Positions 1 through 5,353 of a DNA stretch of 7,058 nt are shown here, in pieces. Below the pieces are notes generated by a model. That model was not told where the DNA came from, did not search any database, and saw nothing but the letters and a program-made list of their open reading frames with translations. The stretch is taken from positions 1 through 7,058 of the forward strand of contig JAIYEB010000376.1 of NCBI GenBank assembly GCA_027487195.1. Direction: 5' to 3'. Both the position numbers and the translations under genes were made by a program. The stretch is from Hyphomicrobiales bacterium (lineage in GTDB: Bacteria > Pseudomonadota > Alphaproteobacteria > Rhizobiales > UBA4765). Within the stretch, counting starts at the first letter, position 1. Each line of letters starts with the position of its first letter.

Positions 1-269
1 AACGGCAGCATCTGGCCTTTTTCGGCGAGCGCTGCCTCAACGTGGGCCAGTGGCGTTCCGGCGCGCGCGGCAATCACGAGCTCGGCTGGCTCATAGAGGG
101 TGATCCCGGACAGGCCTGTGGTCGACAGCGTCATGCCAGCCTGGACCGGGCGCCCCAATCCGCGCCGCGTGCCGCCGGCTGTGATTTCAATCGGCGTTCG
201 TGCGCTTGCCGCAGCGCGGACCGCATCAGCGATCTCTGCAGCACTTGTGGGAGTGATCAGGCCGCTCAT
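1..269 (-). CDS. glcE: Glycolate oxidase FAD-binding subunit GlcE, N-terminal part (runs off left edge)
   Basis: Only the first 89 codons are inside the window; the gene continues past base 1. The reverse strand reads MSGLITPTSAAEIADAV, then ITAGGTRRGLGRPV at about residues 28-41, then an ELVIAARAGTPLAHVEAAL stretch. This is the usual opening of the FAD-binding (PCMH-type) domain of GlcE: a glycine-rich FAD loop, then the strand preceding 'LAEKGQMLPF'. In the known GlcDEF enzyme GlcE is the second flavoprotein subunit, which with GlcD and the iron-sulphur subunit GlcF oxidises glycolate (or D-lactate) to glyoxylate at the inner membrane. Its ATG (269-267) overlaps the TGA of the preceding glcD (268-266), so the two are probably translationally coupled. 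A purine-rich GGAAAAG inside the glcD end may be a weak ribosome site. glcF would be expected further left but cannot be seen. Substrate is inferred from family and context. Confidence 0.88.
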   Translation of the reverse strand, partial: MSGLITPTSAAEIADAVRAAASARTPIEITAGGTRRGLGRPVQAGMTLSTTGLSGITLYEPAELVIAARAGTPLAHVEAALAEKGQMLP

Positions 270-1708
270 GCCGCAAGCTTTTCCGGTCGATTGTCGAGCG
301 GAAACACTTTGGCCGGATTCAAAAGCCAGTTCGGATCAAACACGCCCTTGAGAAGCATCTGCTGGTTGAGGCTGGCGCGATCAAACTGGCGCGTCATCAG
401 ATCCCGCTTCTCGATGCCAACCCCGTGCTCGCCCGTCAGGCATCCGCCGACATCGACGCACAGCTTCAGGATATCCATGCCCGCAGCTTCGGCCTTGGCA
501 AGCTCGGCTGGGTCATTGGCATTGAACAGCACGAGGGGATGGAGGTTTCCATCGCCAGCGTGAAACACGTTTGCAACCCTGAGCCCATAGCCGGACACAA
601 TCCGCTCGATCCCGGTCAACACTTCCGGCAGGCGGCCCGTCGGGATCGTGCCGTCCATGCAGATGTAATCAGCCACGCGTCCGGTCGCACCAAAGGCAGA
701 CTTGCGGCCCTTCCAGATCGCAGCGGACTCCGCTTCCGACTTCGAGACCTTGATCACCTTGGCATGGTGCGCGTTTGCGATCTCGGCAATGCCCTTGAGA
801 TGGGCCTCGATTTCGGCTTCCGAGCCCTCAACCTCGACGATGAGCAATGCGCCCACATCCATCGGGTAGCCAGCCTTGGCAAACGCTTCACAGATATCGA
901 TCGCAGGCTTGTCCATATACTCAATCGCCACCGGGATCAGACCCGAAGCAATGATGGCCGCAACGCAGGCGCCCGCTTCTTCCGCCTTGTCAAAGCCAAT
1001 CAGGCAGGGCCGCGCACCTTCTGCGGCACGTAAGATTCGCACCGTGGCTTCGGTAACGATGCCAAGCTGGCCTTCGGAGCCGACAATGACACCAAGCCAG
1101 TCAAGGCCGTCCGCATCGAGATGCGCGCCGCCAACATCGATAATGGTGCCGTCCATCAGCACCATGCGAACGCCCAGAATGTTGTTGGTCGTCACGCCAT
1201 ACTTCAGGCAGTGCGCACCACCGGAATTCATCGCGATATTGCCGGCAATCGTGCAGGCCAGCTGTGATGAGGGATCGGGGGCGTAGAAGAAGCCCTCATG
1301 TGAAACCGCGCCCGAGATGGCAAGATTCGTGATCCCCGCCTCGACGCGAGCAAACCTGTTGTCAAAATCGACTTCCAGCACGCGGGCCATCCGGCCAACG
1401 CCAATGACCACCGCATCCTCCTGCGGCAGCGCGCCTCCGGCAAGCGATGTGCCTGCGCCCCTGGGAATGACCGGCACGCCCTCTTCATTCAAGAAGCGGA
1501 GAATCGCCGACACTTCTTCGGTCGTGGACGGCAGAACAACGGCCAGCGGCAGTCTGCGGTAGGCTGTGAGCGCATCGGTTTCGTAAGGGCGGCGCTCGTC
1601 CTCGGATGTGATCAGGCCCTCAGGCGATACAAGCCGCGAAAGGCCTGCCAGGATCGCATCTCGGCGAGCGAGAATGCCCGGATCGGGCATTGGCATGGGT
1701 ATGCTCAT
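266..1708 (-). CDS. glcD: FAD-linked oxidase, glycolate oxidase subunit GlcD-like
   Basis: Flavin-dependent 2-hydroxyacid dehydrogenase subunit of 480 residues, close to the usual GlcD length. An N-terminal PCMH-type FAD-binding domain covers about residues 50-230, with PRGAGTSLAGG at 82-92, the APDPSS segment and GNIAMNSGGAHCLKYG. The C-terminal FAD-oxidase cap domain carries FHAGDGNLHP (382-391) and CLTGEHGVGIEKRD around the GEHGVG at 426-431; these histidine motifs are conserved in the GlcD/D-lactate dehydrogenase family. I place the start at ATG 1708: GGAGGAAGG (1713-1721, reverse strand) sits 8 nt upstream, and the leader codons back to 1753 look unlike the family. The stop overlaps glcE by ATGA, so glcDE form an operon. 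A LysR gene lies divergently upstream. Glycolate is the likeliest substrate given glcE; lactate or another 2-hydroxyacid remains possible. No key residue appears to be missing. Confidence 0.93.
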   Translation of the reverse strand: MSIPMPMPDPGILARRDAILAGLSRLVSPEGLITSEDERRPYETDALTAYRRLPLAVVLPSTTEEVSAILRFLNEEGVPVIPRGAGTSLAGGALPQEDAVVIGVGRMARVLEVDFDNRFARVEAGITNLAISGAVSHEGFFYAPDPSSQLACTIAGNIAMNSGGAHCLKYGVTTNNILGVRMVLMDGTIIDVGGAHLDADGLDWLGVIVGSEGQLGIVTEATVRILRAAEGARPCLIGFDKAEEAGACVAAIIASGLIPVAIEYMDKPAIDICEAFAKAGYPMDVGALLIVEVEGSEAEIEAHLKGIAEIANAHHAKVIKVSKSEAESAAIWKGRKSAFGATGRVADYICMDGTIPTGRLPEVLTGIERIVSGYGLRVANVFHAGDGNLHPLVLFNANDPAELAKAEAAGMDILKLCVDVGGCLTGEHGVGIEKRDLMTRQFDRASLNQQMLLKGVFDPNWLLNPAKVFPLDNRPEKLAA

Positions 1709-1823
1709 GGGGCCTTCCTCCGAACTATTGCCGCTCATTGCGGTTCTTTTCACTGGACGTAAGCCAAGGACGGCCTAAATGCCAGAGGGATCGGGGAATG
1801 GGATCTCTGCCCAGAAGGAACAA
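1709..1823. promoter_or_regulatory. Divergent glcD / lysR promoter-operator region
   Basis: This 115-bp gap separates two divergent start codons, the classic arrangement in which a LysR-type protein represses itself and controls its neighbour. Two dyads are visible. CCGC-TCATT-GCGG lies at 1731-1743. A looser CTT-N12-AAG lies at 1746-1763 and contains a T-N11-A spacing (T1749, A1761) of the kind LysR proteins prefer. A possible -10 for lysR is CTAAAT at 1775-1780, but no convincing -35 accompanies it. The role is inferred from arrangement; the sites are only candidates. Confidence 0.55.
1713..1721 (-). promoter_or_regulatory. Strong ribosome binding site fixing the glcD start
   Basis: On the reverse strand GGAGGAAGG precedes ATG 1708, with 8 nt between GGAGG and the start. 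It is the best Shine-Dalgarno match in this part of the window. It argues against the two upstream in-frame ATGs (1738 and 1753), which would add 10-15 residues without family resemblance. Confidence 0.8.
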
Positions 1824-2771
1824 ATGAGCGACTTCACGGATATGGAGATCTTCGCTCGCGTTGTGAGTGCAGGATCAATGTCGGCAGCAGGTCGCGAAAT
1901 GGGCCTTTCGCCTGCTGTCATATCAAAGCGCTTGAAACGGCTCGAGGAGCGACTTGGTACCCGGCTTTTGCAGCGCACGACCCGCCAGATCGCGCTGACC
2001 GAAGCGGGAGCCGGCTATTACGAACGCGTTGTCGCCATTCTCTCGAGCGTTGAGGAGGCCGAGGCTTTTGTTGCCGGGCGCTCGGCTGTCGCCAGGGGAC
2101 TGCTGAAGGTTTCAGCCCCGACAGCCTTCGGCCGACGCCATGTCGCGCCCCATCTCGGACGCTTCCTGTCTCAGAATTCCGACATCACGCTCAATCTCAA
2201 CCTGTCTGACGCCTTCGTCGATATCGTAGGTGAAGGCTATGATGTGGCCGTCAGGATTGCAGCACTGGACGACACCTCGCTTGTCGCCCGCAGGCTTGCG
2301 CCCAATCATCGTGTGCTCGTGGCAACGCCTGCCTATCTCGCCAGACATGGCACGCCGACAACGATCATGGACCTGTCGCAGCACAACTGTCTCACCGCTT
2401 CGCCGCAGGATTCATGGCGGCTTGATGGGCCGGATGGCCCGACATCGGTAAAGGTTCAGGGCAACATCCAGACAAACTCGTCGGATGTGGTGCGCGAAGC
2501 GGTTCTGGCGGGCATTGGAATCGGGCTCAGGTCCACATGGGACGTTGGCACGGATATCGATTCAGGCCGCCTCAGCGTTGTCCTGCCACAATGGACCGGC
2601 TCGGGGCGCGTTGGCATCTATGCGGTCTACCCAAGCCGCCGGTTTCTCCCGCAGAAGGTGCGGGTGTTCATTGATTTTCTGGTCAGCCTCTATGGTACCG
2701 AACCCTACTGGGACCGGGGCTTGAGCCTGCCTGACGCACCCGATCTTGGGTCCCCACTCGCCGCAGAATGA
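1824..2771 (+). CDS. LysR-family transcriptional regulator
   Basis: DNA-binding regulator of 315 residues, a normal length for the family. The N-terminal winged helix-turn-helix is plain: residues 18-37 hold SMSAAGREMGLSPAVISKRL, followed by LEERLGTRLLQRTTRQIALTEAG (residues 40-62). The C-terminal part (about 90-295) is a periplasmic-binding-protein-like effector domain, with VSAPTAFGRRHVAPHL at its start and GIGIGLRSTW near its end; this spelling resembles the CrgA/DmlR branch. I start it at ATG 1824, preceded by AGAAGGA, because the first family-like residues (FTDMEIFARVV) follow at once. An ATG at 1779 would add 15 unrelated residues. It is divergent from glcD, so it probably controls the oxidase operon in response to a small organic acid; the effector cannot be read from sequence. 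The C-terminal 30 residues or so (YWDRGLSLPDAP onwards) extend beyond the domain and look disordered. Confidence 0.93.
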   Translation: MSDFTDMEIFARVVSAGSMSAAGREMGLSPAVISKRLKRLEERLGTRLLQRTTRQIALTEAGAGYYERVVAILSSVEEAEAFVAGRSAVARGLLKVSAPTAFGRRHVAPHLGRFLSQNSDITLNLNLSDAFVDIVGEGYDVAVRIAALDDTSLVARRLAPNHRVLVATPAYLARHGTPTTIMDLSQHNCLTASPQDSWRLDGPDGPTSVKVQGNIQTNSSDVVREAVLAGIGIGLRSTWDVGTDIDSGRLSVVLPQWTGSGRVGIYAVYPSRRFLPQKVRVFIDFLVSLYGTEPYWDRGLSLPDAPDLGSPLAAE

Positions 2772-2811
2772 TCGTCAACGACCGCCGCTACCTGCAGAAT
2801 GACCGTCAAGG
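2763..2811 (+). repeat. Imperfect 18-bp direct repeat at the lysR stop codon
   Basis: GCAGAATGATCGTCAACG (2763-2780) recurs as GCAGAATGACCGTCAAGG (2794-2811), 16 of 18 bases identical with a 31-bp period. The first copy contains the lysR stop (TGA 2769-2771) and the second is non-coding. It looks like a local tandem duplication; function unknown. Confidence 0.6.
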
Positions 2812-2822
2812 CGGCCTTGCGG
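2803..2822 (+). other. Hairpin downstream of lysR
   Basis: CCG-t-CAAGG / cgg / CCTTG-CGG forms an 8-bp stem with one bulged T (2806) and a 3-nt loop. No T-run follows, so it does not qualify as an intrinsic terminator; it may mark the end of the lysR transcript. Together with the next hairpin and a repeated CCTTGCGGTA (2815-2824, 2877-2886) it makes the 206-bp gap 2772-2977 unusually structured. Confidence 0.4.
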
Positions 2823-2867
2823 TAAGTCCTGGCGTTAAGTCTTGCAGCGTTTTTCATGGTCGTACGC

Positions 2868-2887
2868 CTACCGCCCCCTTGCGGTAG
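2868..2887. promoter_or_regulatory. 7-bp inverted repeat overlapping the candidate BI-1 promoter
   Basis: CTACCGC-CCCCTT-GCGGTAG is a perfect 7-bp dyad with a 6-nt spacer. Its right arm contains most of the proposed -35 hexamer TTGCGG (2879-2884). That placement suits a repressor or activator operator better than an RNA terminator, since no T-run follows on either strand. Confidence 0.4.
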
Positions 2888-2907
2888 ACTTTGGTCTTAT
2901 CCATATT
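2879..2907 (+). promoter_or_regulatory. Candidate sigma-70 promoter for the BI-1/YccA gene
   Basis: TTGCGG (2879-2884), a 17-bp spacer and CATATT (2902-2907) give a partial match to the housekeeping consensus. Transcription would begin near 2914 and leave a leader of about 65 nt. Hexamer matches are moderate, so this is a candidate only. Confidence 0.35.
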
Positions 2908-2959
2908 GCACAGCAGCAGCGCCATCACGCGCGCCGGCGCCGCTCCCGATCGGGCGGTT

Positions 2960-2975
2960 TCGAACAGGGGTTCGA
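2960..2975 (+). promoter_or_regulatory. Ribosome binding site in a hairpin loop before the BI-1 start
   Basis: TCGAAC (2960-2965) and GTTCGA (2970-2975) form a perfect 6-bp stem whose loop is AGGG. AGGGG at 2966-2970 is the Shine-Dalgarno, 7 nt before ATG 2978. The placement fixes the start and could modulate translation. An extra palindrome CCCGATCGGG lies just upstream at 2945-2954. Confidence 0.5.
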
Positions 2976-2977
2976 CA

Positions 2978-3763
2978 ATGCAAAACGATTACAATCAGGC
3001 CTACGCGCCTTACCGCGCGCCTTCGATGGACATGTCCGTCGATCAGGGTCTGCGCTCCTACATGCTGGGCATCTACAACTACATGGCCCTGGCGCTCGTC
3101 TTCACGGGCATCGTGGCCTTCGCCGTCTATTCGATGGCCGTCACAACCGACCCGTCAGCCGCCGCAGCCCGCGTGTCGGGTGGCCGCGTCTTGCTCACCC
3201 AGTTTGGCGTCCTGCTCTGGACCTCACCGCTGAAGTGGGTGATTGCGCTCGCCCCGCTCGGCATTGCGCTCTTCATCTCGTTCCGCATCAACGCGATCTC
3301 GACCGGCACAGCCCAGGTTCTCTACTGGATCTACGCCGCATCGATTGGCGCCTCGCTCTCGACGATCTTCGTCGTGTACCAGCTCGGCTCGATTGCGCAG
3401 GTGTTCTTCATGACGGCAGCCGCCTTCGGCGCCCTGTCGCTTTGGGGTTACACCACGAAGCGTGACATCTCCGGCTGGTCGGCGTTCCTGTTCATGGGCG
3501 TCATCGGCATCCTGATCGCCTCGATCGTGAACATCTTCATCGGCTCGTCAGCCCTTGCGTTCGCGATCTCGGTCATCACGATCCTGGTGTTCGCTGGCCT
3601 GACCGCCTGGGACACCCAGCGTCTGAAGACCGAGTATTACGAGATGGCCTCCTACGGCGGTGACGCCGTTGCGAAGTCCTCGATCATGGGTGCGCTGTCG
3701 CTCTACATCAACTTCATCATGATGTTCCAGGCGATGCTCTCTCTGTTCGGCAACCGCGAATAA
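2978..3763 (+). CDS. Bax inhibitor-1 / YccA family membrane protein
   Basis: Integral inner-membrane protein of 261 residues with about seven hydrophobic helices (roughly 31-52, 85-102, 112-133, 138-157, 166-187, 191-211, 234-257) and a Tyr/Asn/Pro-rich cytoplasmic N-terminus. Family marks are GYTTKRDISGW (157-167), FAGLTAWDTQRLK (205-217) and the closing LSLYINFIMMFQAMLSLFG. Relatives include YccA, which modulates FtsH proteolysis in E. coli, and B. subtilis YetJ, a pH-dependent calcium leak channel; the role here is not established. Asp212 matches one half of the YetJ Asp pair, but the second position, usually Asp in LYLDFIN, is Asn245. The start at ATG 2978 follows AGGGG; an upstream in-frame start at 2891 adds 29 polar residues unlike the family. 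The gene is monocistronic, ending in an intrinsic terminator. Many C-ending codons suggest good expression. Confidence 0.94.
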   Translation: MQNDYNQAYAPYRAPSMDMSVDQGLRSYMLGIYNYMALALVFTGIVAFAVYSMAVTTDPSAAAARVSGGRVLLTQFGVLLWTSPLKWVIALAPLGIALFISFRINAISTGTAQVLYWIYAASIGASLSTIFVVYQLGSIAQVFFMTAAAFGALSLWGYTTKRDISGWSAFLFMGVIGILIASIVNIFIGSSALAFAISVITILVFAGLTAWDTQRLKTEYYEMASYGGDAVAKSSIMGALSLYINFIMMFQAMLSLFGNRE

Positions 3764-3770
3764 CCTCGAT

Positions 3771-3784
3771 ACACCCTATGGTGT
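3771..3784 (+). other. Small hairpin between the BI-1 stop codon and its terminator
   Basis: ACACC-CTAT-GGTGT gives a 5-bp stem with a 4-nt loop, placed 7 nt after the stop codon and immediately before the main terminator. It may help stabilise the 3' end of the mRNA; no T-run follows it. Confidence 0.35.
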
Positions 3785-3787
3785 GAC

Positions 3788-3819
3788 AAGCCCCGGCGCA
3801 GAAATGCGCCGGGGTTTTT
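3788..3819 (+). terminator. Strong rho-independent terminator after the BI-1 gene
   Basis: CCCCGGCGCA (3791-3800), loop GAAA, TGCGCCGGGG (3805-3814), then TTTTT (3815-3819). The stem is a perfect 10 bp, mostly GC, with a stable GNRA-type tetraloop, and AAG before it can pair with the first Ts to extend it. It is directional (no matching A-run makes it work in reverse). It separates the BI-1 transcript from the next gene, so that gene needs its own promoter. Confidence 0.95.
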
Positions 3820-3854
3820 CGTTGTGCCGCCAATTCAGAAACCACCTTACGGCT

Positions 3855-3883
3855 TTGTCACTTTTGTTTGGGCTCGAATACAG
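3855..3883 (+). promoter_or_regulatory. Candidate promoter for the TAXI-type gene
   Basis: TTGTCA (3855-3860, 5 of 6 to TTGACA) is followed after 16-18 bp by AATACA/ATACAG around 3877-3883, a weak -10. The strong terminator just upstream makes a promoter in 3820-3913 necessary. If real, transcription would begin near 3890, after the GTG at 3824 and before the TTG at 3914. Confidence 0.35.
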
Positions 3884-3900
3884 GCATGCTCTCGGCTTGC

Positions 3901-3906
3901 GGGGGA
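3901..3906 (+). promoter_or_regulatory. Ribosome binding site supporting a TTG start at 3914
   Basis: GGGGGA lies 7 nt before TTG 3914. The alternative GTG at 3824 begins 5 nt after the terminator T-run and has no purine-rich site. No in-frame ATG exists before the first transmembrane helix: the ATGs at 3886 and 3909 are in other frames, and the latter meets TGA at its third codon. Confidence 0.5.
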
Positions 3907-3913
3907 CGATGGA

Positions 3914-5266
3914 TTGATACGGCGCAGATGGATTCTCTGGAGTTTGGCGGGCTTCCTTGCGCTTCTGGGCCTTTCAGCGGTCGTCCTGCAGGTCTGGTCG
4001 CAGAGCACAACACTTCGCCTTGCCGTCGGACCATCGACCGGTGAAGACTACCGGCTGTTCTCGGTCCTGGCCCAGATCCTGAACCGTGAAGGCGCACCGG
4101 TTCGCCTGAAGATCGTTACTGCTGACAATCCAAGTGACGCTGCCATGGCGCTCCAGCGCCGAACCGCAGACCTGGCTGTCGTTCGCAGCGACGTTGGCAC
4201 GCCGCCGGATGGCCTTGCGCTCGCAGTTGTTCGCCGCGATTCGCTGATGCTCATCGTCACGCCCCAAAGCCCGATTGCATCGGTCGCTGACCTGGCAGGC
4301 AAAACCATCGGACTGCCTCGCTTCGGGCAGGCCAATGTCCGCCTCATGGAGCGGATTCTGGCCTTTCACGCCGGCAACGATGCGAAGGCCACGATCGTAG
4401 CCATCCCCGCTGAAGATGTCGGCAACGCGCTGAGGGATGGACGGATTGATGCCGTGGCGTTTCTGGCGCCAGTCATGAGCCGGCCCACAACTGAGCTGAT
4501 GTTCGCGATCTCGACAGCCATCGGCGCGCATCCCGTTCTCGTCCCGATTGAGGAAGCAGAAGCGCTGGCAGGCCTTGGAGGCGCGATCGAGGCAACGGAA
4601 ATTCCGCGCGGCGCATTTGGCGGCGCACCCCTTCGTCCGGTGAGCGCTGTCCAGTCCGTGGGCGTGACATTCCGTCTTGTCGGCCACCGTTCGCTGGATG
4701 AGGCCATCGTCTCGACCTTCACGCAGCTTCTGTTCACCTTGCGCCCGGCACTGACAGCGGAAGTCCCATTTGCCTCGCGCATCGAGGCGCCGGACATCAA
4801 TCGAGGCTCGGCAATGCCGGTCCATCCAGGCGCAACTGCCTACTTTGAGGGCGACATCAAAACCTTCTTCGACCGGTATGGCGACTGGTTCTACATCGTC
4901 GTGATGATTGCCGGGCTGTCCGGATCGCTGATCGCAGGCATTGCAGGCGTTGCCGCCGGTCGCTCCTCACGGCCCGCAATGCGCGAACGCGACCTTGAGC
5001 TTGATCAATCGATTGACGCCGCGCTGGCGCTGCTTTTGTCCATACGCCGGGCAGACAGTGAGGACGTGCTCGAAGAAATCGAAGCTGAACTGGACAGGCA
5101 TGTCATCCGTGCCGTCGGCCTCGTCGGGAAGATCGGCGGCGAAGGTCGGGCCGGAGCGTTCCAGCTTGCATTCGAGCAGGTCCGGGCCCGCATTACGGAG
5201 CGACGCGCCCTGCTCCAGGCAAGGGCGGCGGCCCAGGGGCTGCGCGGCGCCGGGCATACCACCTGA
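3914..5266 (+). CDS. TAXI-family solute-binding protein, doubly membrane-anchored
   Basis: Predicted 450-residue protein using TTG 3914 as start. A basic MIRRRW start leads into a transmembrane helix (about 6-27). The extracytoplasmic part opens with LRLAVGPSTGEDYRLFSVLAQIL, typical of TAXI (TRAP-associated extracytoplasmic immunogenic, NMT1-like) solute-binding proteins. It continues with LAVVRSDVGTP, an SVADLAGKTIGLPR segment and DGRIDAVAFLAP, and closes with MPVHPGATAYFEGD (HPGA at 304-307). A second helix, WFYIVVMIAGLSGSLIAGIA onwards (325-349), follows, then about 100 charged residues, probably helical and cytoplasmic. The periplasmic domain presumably binds an organic acid or similar ligand. 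Classical TAXI proteins are free or lipid-anchored and pair with a DctQM-fusion permease; none is in the window. Transport is therefore uncertain, and a sensory role of the tail is only inference. If the GTG at 3824 were used the protein would have 480 residues. Confidence 0.85.
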   Translation: MIRRRWILWSLAGFLALLGLSAVVLQVWSQSTTLRLAVGPSTGEDYRLFSVLAQILNREGAPVRLKIVTADNPSDAAMALQRRTADLAVVRSDVGTPPDGLALAVVRRDSLMLIVTPQSPIASVADLAGKTIGLPRFGQANVRLMERILAFHAGNDAKATIVAIPAEDVGNALRDGRIDAVAFLAPVMSRPTTELMFAISTAIGAHPVLVPIEEAEALAGLGGAIEATEIPRGAFGGAPLRPVSAVQSVGVTFRLVGHRSLDEAIVSTFTQLLFTLRPALTAEVPFASRIEAPDINRGSAMPVHPGATAYFEGDIKTFFDRYGDWFYIVVMIAGLSGSLIAGIAGVAAGRSSRPAMRERDLELDQSIDAALALLLSIRRADSEDVLEEIEAELDRHVIRAVGLVGKIGGEGRAGAFQLAFEQVRARITERRALLQARAAAQGLRGAGHTT

Positions 5267-5280
5267 GGGCGCACTGATGT

Positions 5281-5298
5281 CGGTCATGGTTTTGACCG
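5281..5298. promoter_or_regulatory. Inverted repeat upstream of ialB-like gene
   Basis: CGGTCATGGTTTTGACCG is a perfect 6-bp dyad (CGGTCA / TGACCG) with a 6-nt spacer. Its right half contains the proposed -35 TTGACC. Such placement is typical for an operator; as RNA it would be a weak terminator because no T-run follows. Confidence 0.4.
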
Positions 5299-5320
5299 CT
5301 TCACCGTGTTAGCCTTTACG
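5292..5320 (+). promoter_or_regulatory. Candidate promoter for the ialB-like gene
   Basis: TTGACC (5292-5297, 5 of 6 to consensus), 17-bp spacer, TTTACG (5315-5320, weak -10). A start near 5326 would give a leader of under 30 nt before ATG 5354. The good -35 and its overlap with the inverted repeat are the main support. Confidence 0.35.
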
Positions 5321-5353
5321 CTGACATCACACACCGAAGCCAGCGATTCGACC

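Noticed and set aside
42..1033. Plus-strand open frames over glcE and glcD (42-563 and 425-1033)
   Set aside because: Antisense to two well-supported flavoprotein genes; no ribosome sites and no recognisable motifs.
1709..1753. Upstream extension of glcD to an ATG at 1753
   Set aside because: The added 15 residues are unlike the family, and the strong GGAGGAAGG site points to ATG 1708.
2803..2860. Intrinsic terminator for lysR using the T-run at 2850-2854
   Set aside because: The hairpin at 2803-2822 is about 27 nt away from that T-run and no stem ends directly before it, so the pair does not form a terminator.
3127..3309. Short minus-strand frame within the BI-1 gene
   Set aside because: Antisense shadow without start context or family resemblance.
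2842..3465. Plus-strand open frame of 207 codons overlapping the BI-1 gene
   Set aside because: Out of frame with an unambiguous seven-helix protein; its Arg/His-rich translation is the frame-shifted image of that gene.
3974..4825. Long open frame (283 codons) on the minus strand
   Set aside because: Lies entirely antisense to the TAXI-type gene; composition is rich in Arg, Cys, His and Gln with no domain-like pattern. It is a typical shadow frame in GC-rich DNA.
4967..5287. Overlapping minus-strand frames at the 3' end of the TAXI-type gene
   Set aside because: Antisense to the charged cytoplasmic tail; no promoter, ribosome site or conserved motif.
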